Made by a program: the position numbers and the translations under genes. Of a stretch of DNA of 64,000 nucleotides, positions 1 through 10,000 are shown piece after piece. The notes beneath the pieces were generated by a model, which saw nothing but the letters and a program-made list of their open reading frames with translations, was not told the origin of the DNA and ran no database searches. Every line of letters begins with the position of its first letter. Within the stretch, counting starts at the first letter, position 1. Source of the DNA: Mesostigma viride (Eukaryota; Streptophyta; Mesostigmatophyceae; Mesostigmatales; Mesostigmataceae); the NCBI GenBank assembly GCA_009746045.1, contig RPFO01000022.1, forward strand, positions 2,095,790-2,159,789. The letters are read 5' to 3'.

Positions 1-1015
1 CGGAAGTCTCACCTTCCTCCATGGTGAAGTTCTTGACAATGACGTTGAGGCTGCGCTGGGCGAGCTCGGCCTCCTCGCGGAGGTCAAGCGTCTGCCGTTG
101 GAGCTGGGCTGCGACGGCGGAGGTGGTGGAGGTGGTATGTTGCTTAAGCATGTCCGCCCAGGTGGTGATGGGAGGAGCATCGCCGGCCAGGCCAGCCGGG
201 GCTGGCTTGGCGGCAATGTCCTTCACCGCCTGGGCGGTGAGGCCTGCCGTGTTCTGCAGAACCTCGATAGCGATGGCGTTGTCCTTAAGACGCTGGTCGA
301 TGTCACGGAGCTGGGCGGTGATGGCGTCGGAGGTGGAGGTGGTGGCGGTGGAGGAGGCGAGGAGGGTGGAGGTGGCGGTGGAGATGGTGGAGGTGGCGGT
401 GGAAAGGAGGGGAAGCTCGGCAGTCAGCGTGCCGCCGATGGCCGCCACATCTGCAGCAATGGGGTCCACGTGCTCCTCGAGGACCTCCTTAAGGAGTGAG
501 CGGAGGGAGGATTCGGTTAAGGTGGTGGTGAGAGGCTTGGGGGGCCAAAGCTCCCCGATGGAGCGTCCAAGGAGGGAAAAGAGAGCGAATTGCTGGAGGA
601 AGGGGCGGTGGAGGCTGGGAATGATGTCGAAAGAGGCGAGACGAACCCAGCGAGGGTCAAAGAGGCGACCTTGGTTGAAGAGCTGCTTGCATAGTGCAAG
701 AAGCGAGGCGTGCGTTCCATAAAACACGCAGACCAGGATGCGTTCCGGGTTAAGCGTGTCAAGGAAGCCGGGCTGGCTGGCTTCGGCGACAAAGTCGAGC
801 TCTGTCCAACTCGGCTCGGCAGAGCGACTGCGCTTGGGTTCAGGCGACGCTGCGGGCGAGGCGGGCTCAGCAGGCGGCTGGGCGACCACTAGAGCTTGGC
901 TAGTGGCGCCGCTGCCTTCTGGGCCGGTTGGCGAAGCTGCAGCCGGGGCTGCAGACGTATTTTCATTGCTGAGCGCAGCCGCCAGGCTGCGTTGCGTCGA
1001 GAGGCGTTTGCTCAT
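1..1015 (-). CDS. L1-type LINE ORF1 (RNA-binding protein), runs off left edge
   Basis: An uninterrupted minus-strand frame of about 338 codons begins at the ATG at 1013-1015 and is still open at base 1. The N-terminus is Ala/Pro/Ser-rich and disordered (first ~70 residues). A Thr/Ser-rich stretch (STATSTISTATSTLLASS) follows near residue 205. A heptad-like segment (LDLREEAELAQRSLNVIVKNF, about 310-330) then leads into what looks like the first strand of an RRM. This is the layout of ORF1p of plant and algal L1-type LINEs, which coats LINE RNA during retrotransposition. The assignment is strengthened by a second copy at 1.7-4.0 kb, which ends in a typical ORF1 C-terminal domain. The frame here has no stop or shift, so this copy may be young. 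The C-terminus and any ORF2 lie outside the window. Confidence 0.72.
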   Translation of the reverse strand, partial: MSKRLSTQRSLAAALSNENTSAAPAAASPTGPEGSGATSQALVVAQPPAEPASPAASPEPKRSRSAEPSWTELDFVAEASQPGFLDTLNPERILVCVFYGTHASLLALCKQLFNQGRLFDPRWVRLASFDIIPSLHRPFLQQFALFSLLGRSIGELWPPKPLTTTLTESSLRSLLKEVLEEHVDPIAADVAAIGGTLTAELPLLSTATSTISTATSTLLASSTATTSTSDAITAQLRDIDQRLKDNAIAIEVLQNTAGLTAQAVKDIAAKPAPAGLAGDAPPITTWADMLKQHTTSTTSAVAAQLQRQTLDLREEAELAQRSLNVIVKNFTMEEGETS

Positions 1016-1743
1016 CGTATAGTGCGTTACAGCTTCGGAAAATTATATCAGCATGTGCGTCTAAGAAAGACGAAGCGATTGTGATATTCACAGCTGAATT
1101 CGGTGCTCAAACGTGAAAGTTATGAGCTCCGACAGCCATGGCTACCTCGTGGCTCGTGGCTGCGGTAGCTCGTGGCTGAGAGGCCATGCCTCCTTAACCC
1201 GGGTTAACAAGCACAGGCACCCAGGGGGGGCTTGAGGAGAGGGCCTAGAAGGCCTGCATGACATATGGGGTGGAGGGTATGTGGCTAGGCTATCAAGGAG
1301 ACAACCAGCGCAGGCCAGAAATCGGGAGAATCCGGACCATGGTAGCTCGAGCCTGCCGTTATCTTGTCCGCGTGTTCGAGTCGTTCAGGATGATGAAGAT
1401 GAATGGTGATGGAAATGTGTATCCTTGTGCAGTGAAATATATTATGGCTGGCTTACGTGTAGAGCGACTAGATGACCTAGACGGTGGGGCCGGAAACAGC
1501 ATGCTTGATCAGGGCGTGTGTTTCGGCTATAGCTGGTGTACACATGGCATCTCAGCAGAGAGTAACTCCCTGCATAGGCATGGCATGGCTAAATTCTTAA
1601 TGCATCATCCATGGGAGGTCCCATTGTAGGCTGGGCGCGGCTAAATACTGAAAGCATCATCCATGGGGGCCATTATGGGCGCACATGCGCGTGGGCCACT
1701 TGCAAAGGCTAAGCCTATCTAATCTACACTACTGGTATATTCC
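1016..1743. other. Spacer: probable LINE 5' leader, then unassigned DNA
   Basis: The first ~230 bases lie directly upstream of the LINE ORF1 start and are probably its 5' leader. No supported gene follows. Bases 1289-1325 hold a motif beginning ATCAAGGAGACAACCAG that is reiterated at 43.0-43.2 kb in the opposite orientation and, in variant form, at 44.19 kb. Confidence 0.4.
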
Positions 1744-2250
1744 CTAGTCTGGGGTGGCAGGAGGGGCCTGCCAGGGCTTGTGGTCAACGTGGATGACCGC
1801 CCCCCTCCAGTATACTGGCTTCCCCCCTGCACGCTGCCGGAGCTGAAGGTAGGTCGGCCATAGCTCGCGTCGCCGCTGTTGCTGGGCTAAGGTCAAGTCG
1901 TCGTCCAGCGTGAAGCGAGTATCCGAGAGCTTCTTGCGGCATTTAAGGAATGCCAGCTTGTCCGCGATGTACTTAAAGGTGAGGAGCACAGGTGCCGGGC
2001 CAGCCTTACCCCGCGCGCGGGGAAGGCGGACTGAGCCGACATGTCCAGCTCACCAGTGAGTTGAGGGCAAGAATGGCGCGCTTAAATGCCTCAATTAAGG
2101 AGGCTCGTGGAGGTCTCACCTGCCGGCTGGTCGAAGTGCTTGACGATGACATTGTGGCTGCGCTTGTCGAGCTCGGCCGCCTCGCGGAGGTCGAGGGCTT
2201 GTTGCTTGAGTTGTGCCGTGATGGTGGAGGTGGTGGAGGTGGTGTGCTGC
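1744..2250 (-). pseudogene. LINE ORF1, second copy, C-terminal part (broken)
   Basis: On the minus strand from 2250 the sequence encodes KQHTTSTTS and then LDLREAAELDKRS and NVIVKHF, matching the coiled-coil/RRM start of the ORF1 at 1-1015. After a stop and frame changes (about 2090-1990) it resumes at 1989-1744 with ADKLAFLKCRKKL, FTLDDDLT and RRRELWPTYLQLR, then VYWRG and a stop at 1744-1746. The LDDDLT...RRRELW block is characteristic of the C-terminal domain of L1-type ORF1 proteins. Most of the RRM is missing, so this is a dead copy. Its N-terminal continuation lies at 3948-4010, on the far side of element A. Confidence 0.7.
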
Positions 2251-3947
2251 TTAACCCCTAAATGGTCTTGCTGCCGATTTTCCGCCAAAAATCGAGTTCC
2301 AGCCGATGCATCGGCCCCTTCTCGGGGGACCAGATGCCGCGAAATCTATTGAGAATTAGGAAAAGTTTAGCTGAGAAGATCGAAAGTTTATAAAATTCTT
2401 CACAGCATGGTACTAGGGTTTGCATACTTTTGACAAAGTTATAGAGGTGTTCTGGCCGGTCAAAGTACAAGGGGTCAGGGTACTTTTTCACGTACAACGT
2501 GCATTCCGGAAAACGACGACCTGGCCATGGCGGCTTGCGCCCACGCATGGCATTTACGTTTGCGTTCGAATTTTCTGGCCAAACTTAGGATATTGATTTT
2601 AAACGTCCTAAAGATGATACAGGCCAATTTTTGGTTCGCGGGAATGCCATTTGATAGGTGTCGGCAGCGTTCTTGCTGGAAAAAACTGCGATCAGGCCGG
2701 ACGATAGAAACGTTGACAGCAATACCTTTCCGGCGTATTTTAAAGGATATATTGGTTTCTTTGTACTTTTTATGATACATAGTAGTCGTAAACGTGCAAG
2801 GGTGGCCAGAAATCGCCGAATCCAGCGACCATGCTGCACAACTTTGGTGTGCCGAAATGCGCCATTTTGCGGCCACCGCCTGGGCCAAGTTAACGCCATC
2901 CATGCCTGGTAAAGCTTAAGCATCGTTTTCCTATCGATGTTTGACGTTTATATATACGTTCTAGCTTGTGTAGCACATTCTTTTTGCACTATTCATGCTC
3001 TTTCTTGACCCTGGCCTGGCCCCTTTCTAAAACACCCTTCTTAGATGCTTCCCTCAGTCAGTTGACCTGCCACAGGGTGATGGTGATAAGTTTTAGAGGC
3101 TGTATGGGTTTGAATACCTCCATATATGTTTGTTATACATTTCCCATACACATATTGCATGAGTGTGAGGCAGTTGGCTGGTCTCTGTGGCATCATCAAG
3201 CACGTAACCGGTGAGTAAAAGCTTCCCATTGACAGCATGTGCCACCAGGTGTGCTGGCCATCACCTGGCAAGCTATAGCAGCTTAGGCCTAGTTTATCCT
3301 TGCTAGGGCAGGCTGAAATAGGCTCAACACCACTAGTTTGTTGGTGGCTGCCTCCTAGAATGCATGCCTTGCGTAGGGTGTCCGTACCACGTTACCTACG
3401 TGCATGGACAAGGTGGCACCTGCACATAGGTGCCATGTAAGGGCAGTGTGATGATGCAGTTATGTTTCCCCATCATTGTGGAAGGGAAATGTATTGTTTG
3501 GCATGGTTGGTGGCCATATTAGGAGGTAGTATGCCCACCCCTACTCCCTTGGTTGCTTTTTACCAACGGTACCCCTATGGGCTGTACTGGGTGTAACTGC
3601 TGGTATACCCACCCAAATTATGACCCCAATAGCTCAAACTGTTCAGCAACTAATTGTTTATCATCCCTGAAGTGGTAGGTGCCTAGGTCTTATAACATAA
3701 TTCAAAATGCACATTCTACCAAAAATGAAAACGCGCGTCTTGACCCCCCTGACTTTGACGGCAGTTAAACATGGCCTACCCTGCATATATGTGAGGTTGT
3801 GATATACCAACCCGAAGGGCAACTCATGGACATGCTTGGCCCCCAAGGACAGCCATTGGATATGGGTAGGTTGGATGGCATCTGGTTTGCAAAATTGTGA
3901 AGATCCAGCCGATTTATCGGCAGGATCTCAGACCATTTAGGGGTTAA
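2251..3947. mobile_element. Element A: TTAA-flanked (piggyBac-like) non-autonomous DNA transposon
   Basis: The element proper is 2255-3943 (1689 bp), with TTAA at 2251-2254 and 3944-3947. Ends are inverted: CCCCTAAATGGTCT on the left and its complement on the right. TTAA targets and C-rich ends are typical of the piggyBac superfamily. A subterminal palindrome lies near each end, GCCGATGCATCGGC on the left and GCCGATTTATCGGC on the right. No transposase is recognisable, so it must be moved in trans. The insertion is proved by the flanks: LINE ORF1 reads WADLL before it and KQHTTS after it, and the uninterrupted paralogue near position 140 reads WADMLKQHTTS with TTAA at the same place. An extra TTAA follows the right copy. 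Element C at 51 kb is nearly identical in inverse orientation. Confidence 0.85.
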
Positions 3948-4010
3948 TTAAGCAAGTCCGCCCAGGTGGAGGGGGCATCGCCGGCCGGGCCAGCAGGCGC
4001 CGGCTGGGCA
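3948..4010 (-). pseudogene. LINE ORF1, second copy, fragment upstream of element A
   Basis: On the minus strand this encodes PAPAGPAGDAPSTWADLL, matching the Ala/Pro segment and WADML of the intact ORF1 at about 140-200. It is the N-terminal continuation of the 1744-2250 fragment, cut by element A at the Leu-Lys codons (CTT AAG). Homology ends near 4010. Confidence 0.65.
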
Positions 4011-4044
4011 CAAGCAATCGATGTTGTGGCTTCCAGTGACAAGC

Positions 4045-4225
4045 TTAATCTAGCCAGAGTTGGGCGGACTCAGGGATCTCCGGCCACAAGCGTCATGTCA
4101 TCAGCGTAGATCAGGTCGCTCAGTCGGTAGGGCGGGTCAACCCCGCCGTAGCTGGCGCCGTACTCTGTGATCTCGATCCCTGGCAGGCGCCCCTCCACCC
4201 AGGCAGAGCAGGCTTGTGCACGCAT
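4045..4225 (-). pseudogene. LINE reverse transcriptase fragment with YADD motif
   Basis: The minus strand encodes YGGVDPPYRLSDLIYADDMT, the conserved RT block around the catalytic YADD (about 4085-4140). It matches the RTs at 15.3 kb and 20.9 kb. Only ~60 codons remain. It sits upstream of ORF1 sequence in the transcription direction, so it comes from a different LINE copy or a rearrangement. Confidence 0.6.
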
Positions 4226-4328
4226 CATAATATTAAAAATTAAATTAACCCGTGTTTCTTTAATTATAGAACGCGATATAATTTTTTTTAATTATAGATC
4301 GCGTTGTAAGCTTTTTTTATAACGCGTA

Positions 4329-5030
4329 TGTAACAACCAAATGTTACATCCAAAGTTTTCCTACTGTTGATCTTAGTATGAGTTCTTTAGGACAATTATT
4401 TGGGAAGTTAGGAGGCTTCGACGTCTGATGGATATTGGGCCTGCTGAGATCTGCAGAATTTATTGTTCTACCCTCATTGGTCGTGGCCTGATCCACGTAG
4501 GGTACTTTGCATGGTTTTGTTCAGTCAGTCATAGATTCTCTTTAATACCGTTGTACCTGGTGGATCTGGTTCCAGGTCATGGAGATTCCGTATGTGCTGG
4601 CTTTGTGTTGTGTTGAGGATTCGGAAGCTAAGATCTTATCTTGAGTGATTCTCACTTTTGATTGGTCCTTCCGGGTTAGGGCTGAGCCGACTCTGCGTGC
4701 ACGATGACTTTTATCCTGTTTGTGGCGGCTGGGCATGTGTGCGTATACGAGAACTAAAGCTATGGTGTAATTCAAGGGTTTCCTTGTTTCATCAATCAAA
4801 CAACCCTCGCTAAAAGTCAACTATAACTTCAACAGATAGTCGACTTGGATATAACTTGTCTGTTGTGTCTAACAAGGGTGGGGACTCATTCCCTTAACTG
4901 TTGAAGATCCATCTTCATTGCTTCTCTGGACGTGAAGTTATCTGTCGCGACTCCAACCCAGGTATAAAGATCTTTTCACATCAATGTTGAAACTGAGGCT
5001 GTTGCAAACACAACATTTTTAGTCGTTACA
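4329..5030 (+). repeat. 5' LTR of the Ty3/gypsy element
   Basis: 702 bp, starting TGTAAC and ending GTTACA, nearly identical to 13036-13731. The first 20 bases form a small hairpin because GTTACA recurs at 4343-4348. Promoter and polyadenylation signals should lie here but none is clear enough to place. Confidence 0.95.
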
Positions 5031-5031
5031 T

Positions 5032-5043
5032 TGGTATCGGAGG
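5032..5043 (+). other. Primer-binding site, initiator-Met tRNA type
   Basis: TGGTATCGGAGG lies one base after the 5' LTR. It differs little from TGGTATCAGAGC, the complement of the plant initiator-Met tRNA 3' end used by most plant Ty3/gypsy elements. Confidence 0.7.
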
Positions 5044-5250
5044 TTTCTACCTAGGTGTTGGTTGTCTTGATAGTATTAGTTCACGGTTAACAATGGAATT
5101 CTTGCCGACCCAGAGAGGGTACGTTATGCTGTGTGTTCGGACAGTTTTTAGAGTGTGACTCATCCTTATGTGACAGTCTTGCTCTGAGAGCTGCTTTGAG
5201 CTCACAAGTCTCTAACGTTCCCCAGTCCGGCATGCGCGACCCATGGAGTG

Positions 5251-7038
5251 ATGAGTAACCCGGAGACACAACCACCGTTATCAAGTAAGAGAGTTGAAGA
5301 TGCAACCACATCTTTAGCAGCTCAACGGACGACCGGTGATGAAAGGGTTTCATCATCTACTCCCAGACGTCAACTATTTGGAGATACCACCTTAATGTCT
5401 GCTTCCCGCAGATATTCGCTGTCGGTCGGCCCAAAGTTCTCCATCTTGCCCCTCGGTGTGCAACCAGGCGAGCCCTCCCTGCGTGGCACTGGTAGAGGTG
5501 GACCACGGTTCTCCAACGTGGAGGACACGCGTTCGCCAGCACCCGAATACGGTTCGGCTATTCGTTTTGGCTACAACACGGTGCCGGGGCGAGACGGCAC
5601 TCGGCTAGCGGCTGACGAGCTGACAGCGGAGAAAATTCGATTACAACATGAACGTGAGGAAGCTGCGAGAGCTAGAAGTGTGGCGGAAGCGCTGGAGAAG
5701 AGTGTGGGTAGGACTATTGCGCGTGTGCAGCAACTTGAGTCGCAAGGGCAGGCGGGCGATGGAGAGTCTGTTTTCGTGGATCAACCGTCTCCAACACTGG
5801 GTATACGAAGGGTATATGCGGTTGACGCTCCTTTTGTTGATGAAGGGACAGATGCACAGGGGCATGAGCCTCCACGGCTCTCGGTGGCTGCGACATTGCC
5901 GGAGAGTCAGAATGCACCACACGCCCCAGTGATGGAGCTCACGTCTTTGTATCCTCGTACTGTTCCTTTTCCCAAGGTGGAGTCGGTAGACAAGCTATCG
6001 CTGACCAACCTTACCCATCGCAGCTTCGACCATTTCTCCACCAAGTTTCAGGATGTCTTCGCTATCCACTTCGCCAACTACGGGCCCAAGGCAGAGGAAC
6101 GTCTCACGATGGACATCCAGAAGAGAATGGTTAGGCAGCGGATGAGCGACAGTGCCAGCGACCGTTTTGATGAGTTTTTGCGTTCTGTGGCTGGACGTGC
6201 GTGTACCGACCTCCCCTCTCTCCTATTGGGCTTTCGCCGGTTTCTGTTACCCCAGGATCAGCTTCGCATGGATCGGGACGCACTGGCTAACTGTACGCAG
6301 GCTGGTTTGACGCTGCCACAGTTCGTGGAGCAATTCACCAACCTTAGAGCCAAGATTCCCCAATGCTCTGACGCAGAGGCGCTTCACAGACTACTGCATG
6401 GCATGGCTCCACACGTGCGACTGGATGTGGACAAGCACTTCTCCCAGTTCGACTACGTGGACTGGCAATGGGACAAGGTGTTGTCTTATGTGCTCACCCT
6501 CTGTCGTGTGCCTGCTTTTTCTGTCAAGTGGGAGCCTGTGGCCACGCCAGTGCCACCCATCAAGAAGTCCCTGAACCAGCTGGATGACCTCCTGGGGGAG
6601 CTCAATGCCTTGGATCCCACCCAGGGTAACTGTTTTATCTGCAACCAGCCAGGTCACTTTGCACGGGACTGCCCTAGACGGGACCAGTTTCCCCCTGCCA
6701 CGAGAGGACCTTTTGGCGCCCTGCCATCTCCCAGGCCACCCAGCCTTCCTCCTGGCGTTCCTGCTGGCGATCACCGGATGCAGCCAGGGTTCCAGCCCAA
6801 CTTCCAGCCCTCTGGGAGGTTCCAGTCCCGCGCTCGGCCCTTCAGCAGACAGGATAAGCGTAGGATGGTGAACGCTCTCATGCAGCTGCTGGCAGATGAG
6901 GAGGATGGGGGGACGAGGATGAGCCTCCAGCACCACCTGAGCAGCTTCCACCATCAGGCAGTGGAGCACTCCCAGACCCACCTGAGTCAAAAAACTAGTT
7001 GGGTCCCCAGGTCATCCTTCTGTCATGGCCAGGTCTGA
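5251..7038 (+). CDS. gag: Gag polyprotein of the Ty3/gypsy element
   Basis: 595 codons from ATG 5251, open to TGA 7036-7038. The N-terminal ~230 residues are low complexity with a charged helical stretch. The central part (about 235-425) is helical and Phe/Leu-rich, as in the Ty3 Gag capsid region (for example SFDHFSTKFQDVFAIHF and LPQFVEQFTNLRAKIPQ). A CCHC zinc knuckle CFICNQPGHFARDC occupies about residues 461-474 and should bind genomic RNA. The tail is Pro-rich. The last ~40 residues read unnaturally, while an overlapping frame starting at 7025 continues towards protease. This suggests either a programmed frame change or a decay frameshift near the end. Gag assembles the cytoplasmic particle in which reverse transcription occurs. 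Confidence 0.85.
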   Translation: MSNPETQPPLSSKRVEDATTSLAAQRTTGDERVSSSTPRRQLFGDTTLMSASRRYSLSVGPKFSILPLGVQPGEPSLRGTGRGGPRFSNVEDTRSPAPEYGSAIRFGYNTVPGRDGTRLAADELTAEKIRLQHEREEAARARSVAEALEKSVGRTIARVQQLESQGQAGDGESVFVDQPSPTLGIRRVYAVDAPFVDEGTDAQGHEPPRLSVAATLPESQNAPHAPVMELTSLYPRTVPFPKVESVDKLSLTNLTHRSFDHFSTKFQDVFAIHFANYGPKAEERLTMDIQKRMVRQRMSDSASDRFDEFLRSVAGRACTDLPSLLLGFRRFLLPQDQLRMDRDALANCTQAGLTLPQFVEQFTNLRAKIPQCSDAEALHRLLHGMAPHVRLDVDKHFSQFDYVDWQWDKVLSYVLTLCRVPAFSVKWEPVATPVPPIKKSLNQLDDLLGELNALDPTQGNCFICNQPGHFARDCPRRDQFPPATRGPFGALPSPRPPSLPPGVPAGDHRMQPGFQPNFQPSGRFQSRARPFSRQDKRRMVNALMQLLADEEDGGTRMSLQHHLSSFHHQAVEHSQTHLSQKTSWVPRSSFCHGQV

Positions 7039-10000
7039 CCTGCCTGCTGTTGACGTTAGGCCAGTGAACACTGTGGGTGCTTCTGACCCTGCTGTCCCTG
7101 TGGGTCCTCCTGTACCAGGTCACTTACTCAAGTTTCAGGCTAGGCTCCTCAACGTGCCAGTCCCTTGGCTCAGCCAGCTTGCTTGTTTATGATTGATTCT
7201 GGTGCTGGCAGTAATTATATTGCTGCATCCTTGGTGCAGGAGTTGAAGTTGCCTGTGTTGGCCCACCCCACACCTGTCATGGTGCAGTATTCTGATGGCA
7301 GGAGAAGCTGCTCACCTGGCTATGTGCAGCTCATCTTCCAAGTTTGTTCATCCCAGACTTTGGAAGTGACAGCAGATGTCATTCCCCTCACGGCAGCAGA
7401 TGTGATTTTGGGGATCCCATGGTTGTCTGACACCAATCCTGCTATTTCTTGGCCTGACAGGGTGGTCCAGTTCAAGGATGGGACAGTGTGGGATGCTACC
7501 TGTGTGTTGCCAGGGGGGAGAAGAACAGCCACTGAGTGCTGTTCCACACAGACAGCTGTCAATGATGGCAAGGGAGGGGAAGCAGGTGCGAAAGGGGTGG
7601 ATCAAGAGCCGACTTTGGAGGAGAAACGGGCTGCCCTACTGAAGCATGTGTGGTCTGCCAAGCATACTCTGTCTTATTTGGCCACCTATCCAGTGGAACA
7701 CATCTTTTTCCTGCATTTGGTGCCTAATGAACCTGAGTCTGCTAGTGGTCATTCTGTCAATGCTGTCAGTTCTACTGTCACCACTGAGCAACAACAGCAG
7801 CATGATGCCTTGTTGGACAGGTATGGAGCCATCTTTGAGGACAAGATGCCCCAGTATCCTCCTGAGGGACCCATCACACATGTCATCAAGTTGGTAGAGG
7901 GTGCTCGTCCTCCTTTTGTGCCTATGTACAGGATGGGCCCTGCAGAGATGGCAGAGCTGAAGACCATACTTATTGGCCTGTTGGAGGCTGGTCTGATCCT
8001 CCCAGCTAACAGTCCTTTCAGTTCTGGGTGTTTGCTTGTACCCAAGCATGATGGGGGGTGGAGGTTGTGCATTGACCTGAGGGGACTGAACAAGGTGACT
8101 GTCAAGTCCAGGTACCCTCTGCCCAGAATTGATGAGTTGCTGGAGAGGACTGCAGGAGCTGCCTTCTTTACCAAGTTTGACCTCAGGCATGCTTTCTGGC
8201 AGATCAGGGTGGCTACTGAGGACATCCCCAAGACGGCCTTTTCTACCCATGGGGACAGTTCCAGTGGACAGTAATGCCCATGGGTGCCTCTAACAGTCCT
8301 GCCACTATGCAGATGTTTGTCAATGCCATCTTTGGCCACCTGACTGGAAATGCCCTGCCCCAGATCTCACCTGACCTTCGCAACCCCAGGTTCAAGGACA
8401 TTGCCCACTTGTGTGACACTACCAGGGTGGTCTTCAGGACTTGTGTGGTCGTCTACCTGGACGACATTCTGGTACACTCTCGTACCTTCAGGGAGCATCT
8501 GGAGAACGTGGAGGAGGTCCTTAAGGTGATCCATCAGTATCATCTGTCGGTGAAGAGGTCCAAGGTGGAGTGGGGCCAAGAGGTGAAGTTTCTGGGCTAC
8601 CAGCTGAGCGCTGCAGGTATGACTCCTGAGGCCAGCAAGGTCTCTGCTGTTTTGGAGTGGCCTGTGTTGAAGTCAGCTCAGGATGTCAGATCCTTTCTGG
8701 GCCTGGTGGGCTGGTACCGACGGTTCATCCCTGACATGGCGGCCATCTCTGGTCCCCTGTTAGCCCTGCTCAAGAAGGATGTTCCCTTTGAGTGGACTGC
8801 AGCATGCCAGCAAGCTTTTGATGTGTTGAAGCAGAAGCTTACCACTGCTCCCTTGTTGGTGGGCCCCAACCCAGACTTGCCATACCAGGTTAGGTCTGAT
8901 GCCTCACAGGGTGCTATTGGTGCAGTACTAATGCAAGATCATGGTAAGGGCCCTCAACCAGTGGAATACATGTCCAGGAGTATGACGTCTGCAGAACGTA
9001 ACTACCCTGTTCATGAGCAGGAGCTGCTGGGATTGGTGGTGGCCTGTCACAAGTGGGAACACCTACTGAAGGGGGCTCAGTTTTCTGTGGCCAGCAGCGC
9101 CAGGATGGGCAGGGCAACGAGTCTATTACCCTGATGACTGACCACAGGCCCTTGGTACATGTGTTGGAACAGACCCGGATGAGTAAGAGGATGGCTGGAT
9201 GGATGGAGTTCCTGGGGGGGTTTGGACCTTTCTCTGTGAGGTACATTCCTGGTACGCAGAATGTGGTGCCTGACGCCCTGTCCAGGAGGAGGGATTTGAT
9301 GGGAAGTTTTCATGAGGACTTGGACATCTGTGCTGCCCTGATTTCTGTGGTAGAGTGTGGAGCCTTGACTAGAGCTCAGGCCAACAACCAGAAGGTTTCT
9401 CAACTGTTGACACCACCTGTAGGGAATAACGGTGGTCCCGTGATGCTCATCGACCAGGGCTCTGTCCCAGAGTTGACAGGCGTCCAGGAGGGTGTCCAGT
9501 CACTGTCTGACAGTCTTAGGAGAAGTCCTGAAGGTGTGGTGCCCACTCCCACAGTGCAGCCAGGTGAGGGAGGCCCTGCTAGGCGCAGCAGAGGTAGGCC
9601 CAGGAAGTGGGTCATGGACCCTGTGTTGGTAGGCCGGTCCAAGGTGTTGGCCTCTCAGGTGATGGCAAGGTCAAAAGGGCCTATAGCTACTACTGTCTCA
9701 TCCAAGCAGTTGGTGGCTAGCCCTGGGCAGGAAGAGGAGATGCAGATGCAGCCCCTGGGACCTGACAAGGACCTGGTGTTGCCTAATCCTTTAAATATTT
9801 CCCTGCTGGACGTCATCAAGGCCTTCACCAAGACGGAGGACATGGCTACTGCAGCTATCCAGAGGGGCAACTTTGGCAATAGACCTGTAGAATACTGGGA
9901 GGGCGTTCTGTATGTTCACACTCATGATGCAGAGCACACGGTGACTAGAAAAGTGTATGTGCCTGAGATGGCCATTCCCACAGTGTTACATTGTTTCCAT

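Noticed and set aside
21-722. Plus-strand ORFs over the first 1 kb
   Set aside because: They are shadows of the longer, LINE-ORF1-like minus-strand frame, which has a paralogue at 1.7-4.0 kb.
2475-2903. 142-codon ORF, identical in element A and element C (52038-52466)
   Set aside because: Identity follows from recent transposition of the whole element. The frame has no domain, is not maintained in element B and overlaps other equal-length frames.
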